Shown: positions 37,896 through 51,200 of the stretch, piece by piece
Layout: the number at the start of each line of letters is the position of its first letter
Position numbering within the stretch: the first letter of the stretch is position 1
Assembly: GCA_028564675.1 (NCBI GenBank)
Contig: JAOVVO010000334.1
Coordinates: forward strand, 20,805-84,804
Reading direction: 5' to 3'
Source: Onchocerca lupi
Taxonomy: Eukaryota; Nematoda; Chromadorea; Rhabditida; Onchocercidae
Length of the DNA: 64,000 bases
The notes under the pieces: model-generated
Told to the model about the DNA's origin: nothing
Databases searched by the model: none
Seen by the model: only the letters and a program-made list of their open reading frames with translations
Made by a program: the position numbers and the translations under genes

Positions 37896-38213
37896 ATGTC
37901 TCGGCGTAAAGGTAAATCCCGGAAAGGACCACGTCGAGAGATTGCTAAGCAAAAATTTCAAAAGAAGTTTCGAAAAAAAAATGAGCTACTTCTTAGATGT
38001 AACACCATGAAGAAACTTCAAACGAAGTTTCAGAAAGTTTCAAGAAAGTTAAATGAAATGTTTCGTATGATAATGGGATGGAATTCATGGATACTGAAAT
38101 TTATTGGACGCTTTGTAGTTTATTCTGTCACTTATAGTATAATGGTTGTATTATTTATTTCTGTATGTTTTGCTGTCTTTGTTTTTATTTACACTTACTT
38201 TAGCAATATATAG
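37896..38213 (+). CDS. Possible small tail-anchored basic membrane protein
   Basis: A single-exon ATG frame of 105 residues. The first 20 residues are strongly basic (MSRRKGKSRKGPRRE). Residues 20-60 are rich in Lys/Arg/Gln/Phe with a loose internal duplication (QKFQKKFRKK, then TKFQKVSRK), a possible amphipathic helix. Residues 65-100 are hydrophobic and end shortly before the stop (VVYSVTYSIMVVLFISVCFA, then VFVFIYTYF), suggesting one or two membrane segments at the C-terminus. TTCTAAG at 37887-37893 could be a trans-splice acceptor two bases before the ATG, and AATAAA signals follow the stop at 38224-38229. No family is recognised. The architecture and flanking signals suggest a real gene, but a chance frame is possible. 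Confidence 0.45.
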   Translation: MSRRKGKSRKGPRREIAKQKFQKKFRKKNELLLRCNTMKKLQTKFQKVSRKLNEMFRMIMGWNSWILKFIGRFVVYSVTYSIMVVLFISVCFAVFVFIYTYFSNI

Positions 38214-38235
38214 TACCTTTCAAAATAAAAATAAA

Positions 38236-39130
38236 ACGATTTTTAGTTTTCTCAAAAAAATAAAAAATTAGAATGATATAAAAGAAATTGAATGTAAAGT
38301 TTGTTGAAAAATGAATATCGTGCATGTTTATTCAGCCAAAAGTTAAGGGAATATTATTCAAAATTAATAGACTTTGCAATATTTCTATTCACTTTTTAAC
38401 AAATAATTTGAGTTTAACCTTCTATCAGCAACTGAAGCAGATATTTGATATAGAATTATGGAATATGTAAGAAAACTTAGCTGCGCATAAGTTGCTTTTT
38501 GAACAAAACATTGAAGATAATAGAATAGTGCAAATAAGTTGTTATGTAATGACTGTAATTTGAGCAGTTTCTAAAGTTATTAAATCATAGCTGTTGTTTT
38601 CCCTCTTTTTATAATTGTTTTTTTTTTTTTTCATTCATAATTGTTTTGATAAGTGAGATTTTATAAAACAAAAAGGGAAAAAGAGTTTCAAATAATAAAA
38701 TCGATGCCATCGACTGGAAACTTCAAACTAGATCATCGTGGTAATGAAAGGATTGAGAACAACAACTTGAAAGTTTAATTTCAAGATTTTTAGAATGCAG
38801 GAATTAACTCAAAAATGGCAAAAATTTCAAAATTCAAGCAAAATTTGAAGCTAAGGAAAAGGTTAGTTAATGGATTTGTTGCTAAAAAGTAGATTGGTAA
38901 GGGAATGAGTGTGAACTGATTATAAATAGTTATATATATAATTGAATGGAGCGATGAACGATGAAGATGAAAAACAAAAGAGTTCTTAGTTTATTAGAAT
39001 TACAAATGTTTACACTTCTAATCTCTGGAGTAACCAACAGAGGTATGTTGTTCTAGTTTCTGATCAATGAGATTATAACAGTAAACGTTAGTAAGACTAT
39101 TTATTTATAGTAATGTCATTTTCAATTAAA
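38236..39130. other. Intergenic stretch, no gene seen
   Basis: AT-rich sequence with a T run near 38620. No supported exon or repeat was found. Confidence 0.35.
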
Positions 39131-39134
39131 GGTA

Positions 39135-39873
39135 ACGACTGTCGTGGAAATTTGGTTGTGACGATATTCTTAGGATTGATTGTGGTCAAACAAGTTGATA
39201 GCAGGAAAAATTTATTCGTTCGTAATAGTAATAGCAATAGTAAATGCAATAATAATGGTAAAGGCAATAATAATAGTAAAGGTAGAAAGAGTAACAGTTA
39301 TAAGTAGAAGTAAAAAGGGAAAGGTGAAATGTAGAAGTAAAGGCGCAACCGTGATGATTTGCAAGCGTAAAATGATAACAGTGATGATTTGTAAGCGAGA
39401 TACAAGCTTATATTTCCTAAGTAGTGGAAGTGGTTTTTATTAACCAGCAGAATACAAAAGTGGATAACAGTTTTCTCATGCTATGGAGAAGATGGTTGCA
39501 TGAGAAATACATTTTTTTGTTATAGATTAGCAAACAGATGTGCATAATTATCCATGTTAAAATGAATACAAATTAGATAACGGATTCATCTCTCAATGTG
39601 GGAAAACGTTGTAAATTTGCATAATGAGATAAATCCTTTATCTAAGAGATACCTTATAAAAAATAATTTTACCAGATGTTCATGATAAGGATGCAACAGA
39701 TGTTTAAGATTATAATCTAAAGAAATTTACATAACTATCCAAATGGAATAAATTTTTATAGTGTAAGTAAATTGAGATAAAAAGTTAAAACAAATACAAA
39801 AATGAAATAATTAATGAATTATGAACCGTGAAAAACATTTTATTTTAGTCTTCGCGACTTTCGCGACAACGAC
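39135..39873. mobile_element. Solo-LTR-like element, copy B (729 bp, TSD ACGAC)
   Basis: The element runs 39140-39868. It begins TGTCGTGGAAA and ends GACTTTCGCGACA, and is flanked by an exact 5-base duplication ACGAC at 39135-39139 and 39869-39873. From about 39449 to the end it is related to the second half of the element at 17161-17888, in the same orientation; shared blocks include TAGATAACGGATTCATCTCT and AATTTTACCAGATGTTCA. Its first half differs and contains an AATAGT/AATAGC/GTAAAG-rich simple repeat (about 39220-39340) that creates spurious Asn/Ser/Lys-rich frames. No coding region. Best read as a solo LTR of the same family with a different U3. Confidence 0.82.
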
Positions 39874-42800
39874 TTTGTGTCACATGATATGCGTGATTCC
39901 TGATTTCTCATTCGTAAATCATGATAATTGTAGCGGAAGAATCTCTTTTCAATAAATATCAAATTAATTAAACAGCAGGCAATTATTCACTTTTTGGAAG
40001 CTAACTTATAGTTTTTTATGAATAATAGAATGAAATATTTTTTAATGAAATCATGATCCGTGATTTGTATGATATCTGTACGTGTGTTGATACATTTTTG
40101 ATCATCCAGGAGTAAAAAAGTGGAAACGATTTTGAAATATTGTAATTAATCCATTTGGAGCGATACAATTTATAAAAAGTTTTGATGAGTGTTTTTCTGA
40201 AGTTTTTATTACCATAACTTAAATCATACAAATGTTTCATTCTATATCTGTGTGCCATTTTGATTCGTTATTATAAAAAAAATATTCGTTAACAAACAGA
40301 ACGGAAAAGTATGCGAAAAATTACAAGTAGGTAAATGTATAGATGAAACATTATTCAGTACTTTGCGATGTTTCGCTTAACTGTAATATATTAAAATTGA
40401 AAAAATTTGTTTTCACAAATGCCTACATTTGATGTACCGAGTGTTAACTTGCAGCTAAATAGCAAAAAATAACTAAATGTAATAAAATTTGAAAAAATTA
40501 AGTACTTTCATTAAATGAAAAAAAAAAAAAAAAAAAAATGAAAACTATCGGCAATGCTATAAAAAACGGTAGCTCAAAATTTTAACATGTATGAAGTACT
40601 ACATTTAAGAATTTGGTAATTGAGAATAAATTAATGGAATAAAAACAGCAAATTAGATTCATCTATCGAGATGGAAATTTCGATTCAGTCATTTTCAATT
40701 TATTGGAAAACTAGAACACCAGAAGCACTAACACTAGTATTATTTGCTCGAAAAATGCCACAGCAAAATCCACTGTTTGATTTTTCTTTTTCTTTCTTCA
40801 TATATCGGAGATTAAAAGTTGTTCCCGAACATTCTTTCTTGATCGAAAACTAGAAATTAAACTAAAAAGCTTATACTCAAAAAATGTAAAATGAAAATAA
40901 TAATTTATATTTGGAGTTTTTTCACTATTTAACAAGGGTTTATTTAGATAGGAAATAGCAGATATATTACCGATCTTCAAATTTCATTCGAACTAATATA
41001 CCATTTCAAGTAAATTAATATAGAGACAGATAACATTTGATTGATAGCTGCAAGTATTTGCGATGTGCTATTAAATTACTGAATTGTTAGGAAGCAACTA
41101 TCTTGGGTTAACAGAAGATGAATCAACGAAGACTGACTAATATTTCATTTATTACTTTTCAAAAATCTTCTGAAAATATCTGAATATTTGAATTGTTTGA
41201 AAACAATTTTGCACATGGAGATTTGCACTAGGTCATGAAGTTCTGGAAACAAGAATCGATCTTTGAGTGCTTGATTTTTAACGTGAGAAAAATCAAAATA
41301 ATCATTGGCCTGAACATCAGAAGAGTTTCAGCTTCTAAAAAACATGTAGGAAAGCTCTGATACAGTTACATGAAGATTTCGGAATCTCCACGCTGGTCCT
41401 TTTTTGCTTCTCCTCTACCCCAGATTTCTTTCGTTTATTTCCCTACTTTTTAAACGAATGTCGATAAATCAGAATTTGAATTAATAATTGTTTATAATTC
41501 CATAATTTTAGCAAAGTTTTCTAGAATAAAAATAAAATTGTCACACGCAGAGGTTATCATTAAAAAATACAAATCCAGAAAATGATACACTAACAATTAT
41601 GGTATAATGTCAGCTCTTGTTTTTGCACGATATCACTAAGACCAGTAACTGGGACAGACAAAGTTGAAAACAATTGCTTAATGCAGAAAATAACTGCCTC
41701 CATCTACAAACCTATGCATACATCTGAAAATTTTGCAGAAGAGTTTTGTTGTAGTACAATGAAATTGAAACGATTTTTTAAATTGAGATTGAAATTGAAG
41801 TCATGACAATAAGAACTGCAAATATGAAATCAAAGCGAAAAATCGATCTTCGAATCGATCACAGAATGATGATCTCTTCTAACTGCATAAGAATAAATAA
41901 GTTGATGTGGTGCAACAAAAAATATTGCAAATGCTAAGGAAATTCTGAGAGTTTCATTTTCAGATGTCAGTCATGTCGTCTAGGACTCTACGAAAAGCTC
42001 TTCCTACATTTTCTTGAATTGAGCAATCACAAGTCTTAACTAATATAAATTTCTATAAAATAATAAAAGCTATTGCACACATTTTTAATCCTGGCGCCAC
42101 TTGACCTGTTCCGAAATAATCAAGCTATTCTAAATACTGGATATGAAGCAACAGATACCGATGGGTAAATAAATGAATATGCAAGATACCAACACCATTA
42201 TATGCATTATTTTTCTCACCAGAAAGCTTCCCCAATTTTCAAAATGTTTGCTCTACACATTTTCGAACTTGAAGCTTATACTATCCTTCAAATTTGGATA
42301 CCAAAAAAAAGTTATAAAAACAATTGGAATATTTAAGTCTTCTAATTTGGATGAACGATAACATTTGATTTAAATAATGTTAAAAAAAAAAATCAAATGA
42401 GAACAAATGACTGATTAAAACTTTTACGCTTTTCTATACAATTACATCCGACACCGTGTTTCGCATTGCTGTTTATAACATGCATCTTCTGACAAGACTC
42501 TGCACGAAATTTGACGAATGAAACTTTTTAGAAATGCTATGAATATTCGAAGTTATAATAAGTGGCGTCAATTATATTAATTACGAAATGTCAATGTAAA
42601 CGTTGAATTTCATATTGGACAATTTAACATAGTTTCTATAAAAAAATGCTTCATATTTATTTAGAGAGTAGCAAAAGAACCAACATTTAACAAGATAGAA
42701 CTTTGCTACACTGAATGAAAATTGCAAATTATGCATGAATTACTTTCATTTCTGTTCATTATTGCATTTATTTATACATTGCTACAATTTTTTTGGCAAA

Positions 42801-45800
42801 ATATTCAATATGTAAGAGTTCATCAAAAACATATTTAAATTTGAGATGTAAATATTAAGAATAATTGTTATTTCGTGATTCAGTTTCAAACTCATTGGTT
42901 CCGAAAGATTAGATGCATCAGAATATATAAAGGCCTCTGAATTAATCTAAAATTTAAAATCTTGGACAGTGAAAAAAAAAGCAATTAGCAGAACCGATGA
43001 TAAACTGTGTTGATGTATAATAATAATATTTAACTGGATGCTAATTGAGTGGATTGAAAAATAATATGGTAAAGGATGATGGCACAAAACGATGGAACAA
43101 ACTTTTATTAAATTCAATCTCAATATATGCACTTGGATTAAAATTGTGCAAATGCTAAAATTAGTTTGTATGTAAGGGCGAGAGAGATCTTCCGAAAACT
43201 TTAATTTTTGCGCTATTGAACAAATCTTGTTAACAATCAACACAAGTAGTTATCCACATTCGGGGAATGATTTCTGAAAAATTGATGAGTTAGTGAGAAA
43301 TTATCTCTTATGAGATTGAATAAAAATTTCAAACGTTCAAGTCAAGTCTGAATTCAGCATTTCTTCTTTTTATACTTTCATTACTTTATAAAACTAGCTT
43401 AATGATATATAAAATAGCATATTTGAGCGGAACAAACAATTAAAAGAAGGTAAAATCCATCATGACCGCCATACACGGCATGTTTATTTTTGTTAAGGAT
43501 AATTAATAGAATATTTTAAAACATGATGTTTCATTTCTGATCTTTGATCATGATGAAAGGCTGACGATGATGGAAGGTTAATGTCAAAGCACGGGGGAAG
43601 TCATAACTTCAAGTGAATCGAAAAATGACGATCTGATGTCTGACGTAATAATGCTTTTCCGGAGAGTAAAAGAGAATGTGTCCGATATGTTTCAGGACTC
43701 CCCAAACCTTTATCTACATGGCCAAAGCGTTACAATTGTGCCGGATGAAAACACATTACAATTTTGTCAGATTAGAGCTAATAAGTAAAATTGAATTCAT
43801 CAGTGCAACATTTCAAAATATTTCAGATAGCGTTTTTTTGTTTCAGCCACTTGAACTTCTCCACATTTATCGAGAGTAAAAAATTGAGTGATGGAATGTA
43901 CCAATATATCAAAAACAAAATTAAGGCTTGCCGCCTGTTTACAATATTTCTGCTTGAACATGGACGTTTGCAAATACGTAGTTGCAAATTGAAAATGGGT
44001 ATTGATAAGGGCGAACATCAGAGGACGATACTGACTCCTAGAATTGTCATACTTTTAAGGAAATTATAAATTTAAATTTTTAAAATTCCATAAAACGTAA
44101 AAGCTTGAAGAATCGTAGTAAAAATGCGAAAATTTTGGAAAAAAATTCTTCACGATCTAAATTTTGAGAGAGATGGAAGAGCAAGAGAACAATTAGGGAC
44201 AAGAAGGTAGGACTTCTTTTTCCGAGCATTAACTTCATCGCATTTGAAAAAGCCCGGAGATAAATGCTTTGCCAGATAGAAAGAATCTAGCCGGGTAACT
44301 GAAATGGAAGGGAACAAGAATTACTAAGGTCTTAACGCTTTCAAACTACTCATCTTTATACACACTGTTTAGTCTCATGCACTAATAGTTATTGATTTTA
44401 GTGAAAGGGAAATGAAGTGTAGTTTTCCTCCTTCACCTTCTTTTTCATAGACGCCATGTATATATTCATCCGTTGTTGATGAATTTCATTCACTCCTCCG
44501 AAACACTTTAAATATCTTCAAAATGAAGAGTTCTTTCCAAATCACTTACTTCTAAGTCCTAAAAATGAGCATCTTGAAGAAAATTCGCTTTATTCCGAAA
44601 TTTCAAAAAAATATTTGATGGACACCAAAATGGAAGAAAAATATATGACCAGAAGATCTTTGAATGCCATGTGAGGAGTAAAGATAATGTCAAAAACAAT
44701 GGCTATAATTGCAATCCAGAAATATCAACCTTGTGAAGCATCAAGGAACTCAATTTCGTGAAGTTTCCCCAAATCCTTCATGTTGCTCCAAGCTAATTTC
44801 CCTAAAGGAAGAAAAATGCTGCACAATTTAAAAAACGCTGCATGCGAAAATCATTTAATTCAGCTCTTCACTTGCACTAAAACAATCAGCATGCAAATGT
44901 AAAGCTCCTCAAATAAAAAACACTTTATTTGACCCAGATTGCTGTAGTATAAAAGTGAGATAAATGATTTCCTTCGACTCTTTGGTAGAATCTACTAGTC
45001 ACACTTCTGCGGCAAAAATGCGTATAAACATTACGGTAACAACTATTCTGAATGCTAACATGTCATGCGAGAGATTTTAAACAAAATTTATTTACAGCGG
45101 AAAATAAAGGACAACGTGGACATTAGGATATTGCAAGGTTCGGAAATGTAACAGCAATATGAAACAATAAATAGAAGGAAAAAAAGAAGTGAGGAAGGAT
45201 GGGCAAGGAAAGTGGATTAACCTTCTAATGAACCTTCTTTTTGTTTATTGCATTTACGGTGGGTTTGGCTAACACTACAAATATACAGGTTATAGGACAT
45301 CAGACATTTCTAGAGTGCACGGTTGAACGATATCTATCCTGATATTATTCATCAAAAATGAGAACCAGCGAGAACAGCCAGTTGTTACAAGTTGCTAAGA
45401 AAAAACACTGCGAGAAATGAGTGTTTCCTCTAAGTTTTCGCATTTTTTTGGAAATTGAATAGCTAAATGACAGTTGAATTGACTATTTTAAATTATGTTT
45501 ATCTGAAGTGATTGGAAGTAGCCGATTCTAACTCTATGGAGAACTTTGCAAAAGGAAACTCGGAAAAATTCCGGATGGTAAATAATTTGTTTTGATTAGA
45601 TTACTGCTTCTACTTTTTGCATTTACATGCAATATAATAAAGGCAGAATCAATAATTATTAACATCAACCCAATTACATAAAGCTATAATTATGAGACTA
45701 AAATGAATTAATCTACAAATAGTTAGTTTAAAATAGCAAATGGTCAACTAAATTAGAAGTTGCTAAAGGAGCTTTAGCAAAAGGGCAATAAATATATCAG

Positions 45801-46703
45801 TAAGATGAAACAGCAAAGGTTCTGCGTTCAATACCCCTGCTATGAAGACAGAAGCTGCACCGCAAGCATAGCGGTCACAACATATCAATCACCAATAACA
45901 TTCAATACATCGTCAATCTATGATAAATCCATGACATGCAGCAGTTGAACGGTGGGGTAAGAGGGAGGTCAAATGGCATAAAATAGAATGGATAGAGATC
46001 AATTCCTGACAAATTCCTCGAGAAGTAAGCTGCAAAATCCAACTTTCAAAAATATACAGTTGAAAACTTACACTCAGAAATTTATCTATTGAAATACATC
46101 ATCAATCTAACTGACCATTCTCTCTTATTATTGCTTTTCTGTCTTAAACAATTTATATCTTCTAAGTCCAAACGATGCAAGCCAACGATTCATCTGTACA
46201 AAAATCAACGCAACACCCTCTACTTCGGCAAACAACGATTTCCTGATTTCTTTTAATAAACTATACACAAACAACCTTACTTAAACTATCGCCGTTCCAA
46301 ACTTACAGCATTTGCCGCATTACAGAATATTCGAAAAAACAACAGATTTTCATTAACAGAATAAAACAATGTAAATTCTCTTTCGGATAAGAATATTTCT
46401 GTTACAATAAAAAAATCACCTCTTACAAAAAGCACTTAATCGACGATTAAAAGCAGTTCACAGCTACAAAGCTCCTTTTGCCCACAATGAAATACAAAAT
46501 AATCACCACTGGAGGAATTCTAGGATATTTCATTTCAGAATCTCGGATTATAATAACTTAAACCCAATCAAACAGAATTTCGTTATATGAGCTGAAACCA
46601 GCAATAAACAATTACTTCTTGCGACAGCATAAAAGGCAAGGCTCTCGAAAATCTCAGGCAAAATTGATAATGATGTAATAACAGCGCAAGATATATCAAA
46701 AAC

Positions 46704-46734
<31 letters not shown>

Positions 46735-48210
46735 AAACTCAAAAAATCCATGGCTAAACTTTATAGAAAACTTCAGTCGACTGGGAAAATAGAGAAAAAT
46801 TTGGAGAAGCAGAAGTCTCTCAAATAGATGAAAATACTTATAGAATAAAAGAAATTTATGATTAGCATTTAAAAGATGTGAAAAACTTGAGAGAAAATAA
46901 TTGATTCTTAATTCGGTAGTCTGAAAATAATTTCACGCATAATATCATTGAAAAGATATAAACATAAAATGCAAAAAAAGATGACCGGAAATTATTGCTC
47001 AGCTCAGAATATAAAATCAACCATGCAAATTTTAGACCGGTTGAAACTTCTCAGTACCCGGTAAGTAAATGCAAATAACAGAAGCTCATAATAATGAGAG
47101 TAATACATTATACTTGTGCTTCCAGTTTGAAATAACGCAAACAATCACTACAAAAATATTATAGTGATAGCCATTCCATGAATAATTTTCAAGAAATAAT
47201 GAGTCCATCAATAAACACAAAAAGTGAAGGAACAAGTAAACGAGGCAATGGATTGAGTAATGATAGGAACAATTAAATATTACAAAAGCTTTTCTTTTGA
47301 AAACAACTTATTACAATTAAGACAACGGTAATAAAAGGACAAACAGTAGAAATGACTAGTAAAGATAAACATAAACCTGCAATATCACATAAAAAACTGA
47401 GAGAATCCAACAAAAATAGTCTGATAAAAAAACACTAGAAAAAATAAAGATTATTTTTAAAATGGTTTACCTCCAAAGAGATTCGGATTTCCAACAATAT
47501 TTACGTGAAATTCGGAGATTCATGCGAGCGAAAACTTCGCTTGTTACAATGATCAACGCAATATTCATGTCCAGCTCAAACATTCACCGACAAAAAATAG
47601 AGTTTTGATAATCACAACAATATACATATATATATTGGAGACAACGAAAAAAAAAAACAGCTTAAAAAGTGAATTGATTCCATTTTATTCCATTGATGAT
47701 TGGGCTCTTAACATTAGTAGCAGTTAAAAAAATATTTAGATATATGAAGCGAAAAAGTTAAGATTACATACATTTGTTGACTCCAAAATTAAAACAAATC
47801 CGAACGATCAATCGTCTGCACTGTTTCATCATTCCCACTTTTCCTGGCCTCGAAAAGATGTCGTCGGCTCGAAGCCGGCCCCAGCTTCAACAAATACTGA
47901 ATTACTCTTCAATTCTCTTAAAAATATTCTCCTCTGTTTAAAGTGTATTATGTTAAGAATCACATAAACTAATAAAGTAAGGCGTCTTGACAAATTACAC
48001 ATCAATTAATAGATGATCGACTTCCACTTCTAAGTTTGAACATAATAATTATTTAAAAAAAAAAAAAACTTTTTTCTGAAAATATTTCAGTTTTTTCTTT
48101 AAAAAATATTTTAATTTAATAAGAATAAACTTCTAAAATTTCTGCAACCAAATGCACTAGAAGATCTTTAAATTCTATTTCGTCATACTATCCACATCTC
48201 TAAACAGAGA
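39874..48210. other. 8.3-kb gene-poor stretch
   Basis: I found no exon with supported splice sites, RNA gene or recognisable domain. Poly(A) runs lie at about 40519-40538 and 46706-46729. The overlapping frames at 43676-44069 (both strands) lack motifs. The sequence is AT-rich throughout. Regulatory sites or small non-coding RNAs cannot be excluded by eye. Confidence 0.35.
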
Positions 48211-51200
48211 TTAATCGTAAACCTTTCTAAGAAGTCCACGTAGTTTCTCCATTTCACAACGCATCGTATTACAGTACTGCACACAATCCCACATCATACG
48301 TGCTATATCAGTATCATCCCGCGTGTCCATTGGTATATCTTTATGAAGTGGTGCAGAAAGTCGAAAAAACGGCACATTCATGCTGTGACACCAAGAACGG
48401 GCCCGCTCTACAGGTGCTCCTTCAGTTGCTGTTACCTGAAAAATACAGCTAACAACAAGTATTGTTTTCTACAGTGCACAATACTATATCTAAACTTGCC
48501 TTAGGAACCAACTAACCCCGAATTTTTGTCCCGAAAAATTGTAAAACTGAAAATATTCAGTGTCTAAAAGACCTGCTCGACGAGTATCACTCCCAGATTT
48601 TTAATGGCAACAGCGGAAGAATATGGATTTGATGAGATTTCCAAATTTGATGTTGATAAAGGCATTGTTGGAATAGCACCGGTACCGACGCTTAATAAAC
48701 AGCCAAGCTGTATGGAATTATTTTCTGAATTTGTCTGGAAAAATTTTAAAAATTATGTTGCGTTTTTTTTTAAATTTTTTCCAAAGTAAAACAAAAAAAG
48801 ACGTGAAGAAAGCATACAATTAATTAAACTTTTATATCCATTAAACTATAAATTTGCAAAAATTGAACGAAATGATTAAAATCTGTGAACTTACCAAAAA
48901 ATGTTCCGTAGTATTCCAAAAAGCTAGTTCAGAAAGCAATTCTAGGGCAGGATTATTTGAAATGATACCACCATCAATATATCTATTATCAACAGAACTA
49001 AAATATGTTGGTGCTGCTGAAGTTCGTCGTAGTGCTTTCCACAGCAAAGTATCTGCAAAGATTGACATTATTAATTTCAGATAATACAAAAAAACTGTTA
49101 GTACGTTATTTTTCCAAACAAAATAATCGGATTTGCAAACCAATATTTTCCGAGAATTCACGAATAATATAACATACCAGAAGGATCGGTGTATCCAAGG
49201 GATGAATTTTCTTCGTCTGACAAAGGCAATCGAAAATTTCGCATTAATTCTAAACGGACTGGGAAACAATCTGCTCGTACTGTTGTCAAGATCATTCTTG
49301 AAAATAAGGATAAATTTTGTGCATTAATATACTTTAATCATGTAATATTAAAGAAAAAAAAGTAGCATATATAAATTTCATAAAAAAAAGAGAATCCATA
49401 CCTAGGCCAAGGTATAGAAGCGAGGGTCGTATCTGTGCCAACTTCTTCTTGCATAAACAATTCCAGTGAAGTCGTATTGTACGGTCGAGTCCAGCTATCA
49501 AAAATAAGATCTTTCAAGCGTAAATAAATTTGCTGGCATTCGCGCAGTGTTTTACCTGCAGACAAAATCTCAATTCATAAACTGTAATATGCCGAATCGG
49601 ACAACTAAATCATCAGAATTACTAATCGTTGCAGCAAAAATTCATTTGGAACAACTTTAATCATTTTATGTCAATAATTATCCAAAAAGAAACAAACCTA
49701 AAGCTAAAGCAGCAGCAATGATTCCACCTGTAGAGGTACCAGCTACCATATCAAAATATGAAAAAAATGGCTCTCCCATCACTTTTTCAAGCTCCAGTAG
49801 CATCTGAAACAGCCAAACCATTACCTTTTTTTCGTTCTAACTAGAGCTCCAACTTAAAGCTCCCCTATTCTTTATTAAGGAACATTTGCAGAATGTTAAC
49901 AGAAAATCAGGAAAAAAAAACATAAAGAAGAAACAATTATTACTTGTATGATAACAAGACCACGAATTCCACCACCATCAAGTGACAATAAATTCACAAA
50001 ATCTGGAGTTTCCTTCTCTATCGTTAATTCTTCCAATTTCTTCATCAGTCGTTCGTAACAAAACTAAATATATAGCAATAGTAACAAAAACAATTATCAA
50101 TTATCAGATTTTAGAATTAAAAATCAGCAAATTCAAAAAATAAGTAGAACATCGCTAATGTGCAGTACGCACAAACCTTCTGCTTAAAATCCTGAACAGA
50201 GTTGCTGACTTTAACATCTACGGATGTTTCCAAATCATCCATAAAGGCGGAACTGCCAGTTCGAGGTATTATATAATTTTCAGCACTTTCTATCAGTGAC
50301 CATGAAACATCCTTCATTTCATCCAGCTTCTTGCCATTCACACATCCAGAAACGCATCCACTTTTTCCTCCACTTTCACAGCGGCGTGCACCGCAAATTG
50401 CAAGACTTTTTACCAAATCCCATCTGTAGGTAATAATTTTATGAACAAATTTACAAAGCATTTCGAAAAATTTTGCAATCTAGTTCAAAAACTTTATAAC
50501 CATAAAAATTTAAACTTACTCCTGAAGCTTAGAAGCAAGATGTCGCGGCGTCTCATCATGTTTATTCTTTATATTTGGATCAGCGCCTAAGCATAAAAGT
50601 AATCGAGTCATTAATAAATCTCTTCTTGAAACAGATAAATGAAGAGCAGTATCACCACTTCGATCTGACACATTCAAGTCGCAGTTATAGGACGACAAAG
50701 TCATAACCATACCTAAGAATTATTTCATAATTAATCAAAATGCTTGTTCTTAACATTTTCCTTACGGTAAGGAATACAAAAGTATATTTCGATTTCTCAC
50801 CGAGATAAAAAAATTTTCAGTAAATTGTCGGTAAGTTTTGCCTGCATCATGAAAGAATAAACTGATAAAAAGAAAGAAAGCTGATCACGAAAATCACTAA
50901 CCAAGATCACCTCTACTGACGTACATATGGATCGGTGCTTGCCCAGAATTGTTTCGAGCATTCAGATCAAGTTCCTTATGTTTAAGATATAGCAATCCCA
51001 TAAGCGGTGTTTTGAACTGTGCTGCGTGTAATATTGTGTTCCCCGTGGCTGGATCTTTTTCATGTAACAAATTGGGAGATGCTTCCAGTAATGTCCGAAT
51101 TACTTCCGCTGACTTTCCTTTACTTTGCATCGCTTCAAAAAGTGGAGATCGTCCAGCAACACGAATATTGACTTCAGCTCCATGTGAGAGTAAAGCTGAT

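Noticed and set aside
39113..39443. Asn/Ser/Lys-rich frames
   Set aside because: They are translations of the AATAGT-type simple repeat in the LTR copy B.
43676..44069. Three overlapping open frames on both strands
   Set aside because: None has a recognisable motif or splice support. Overlap on both strands suggests a low-stop stretch by chance.
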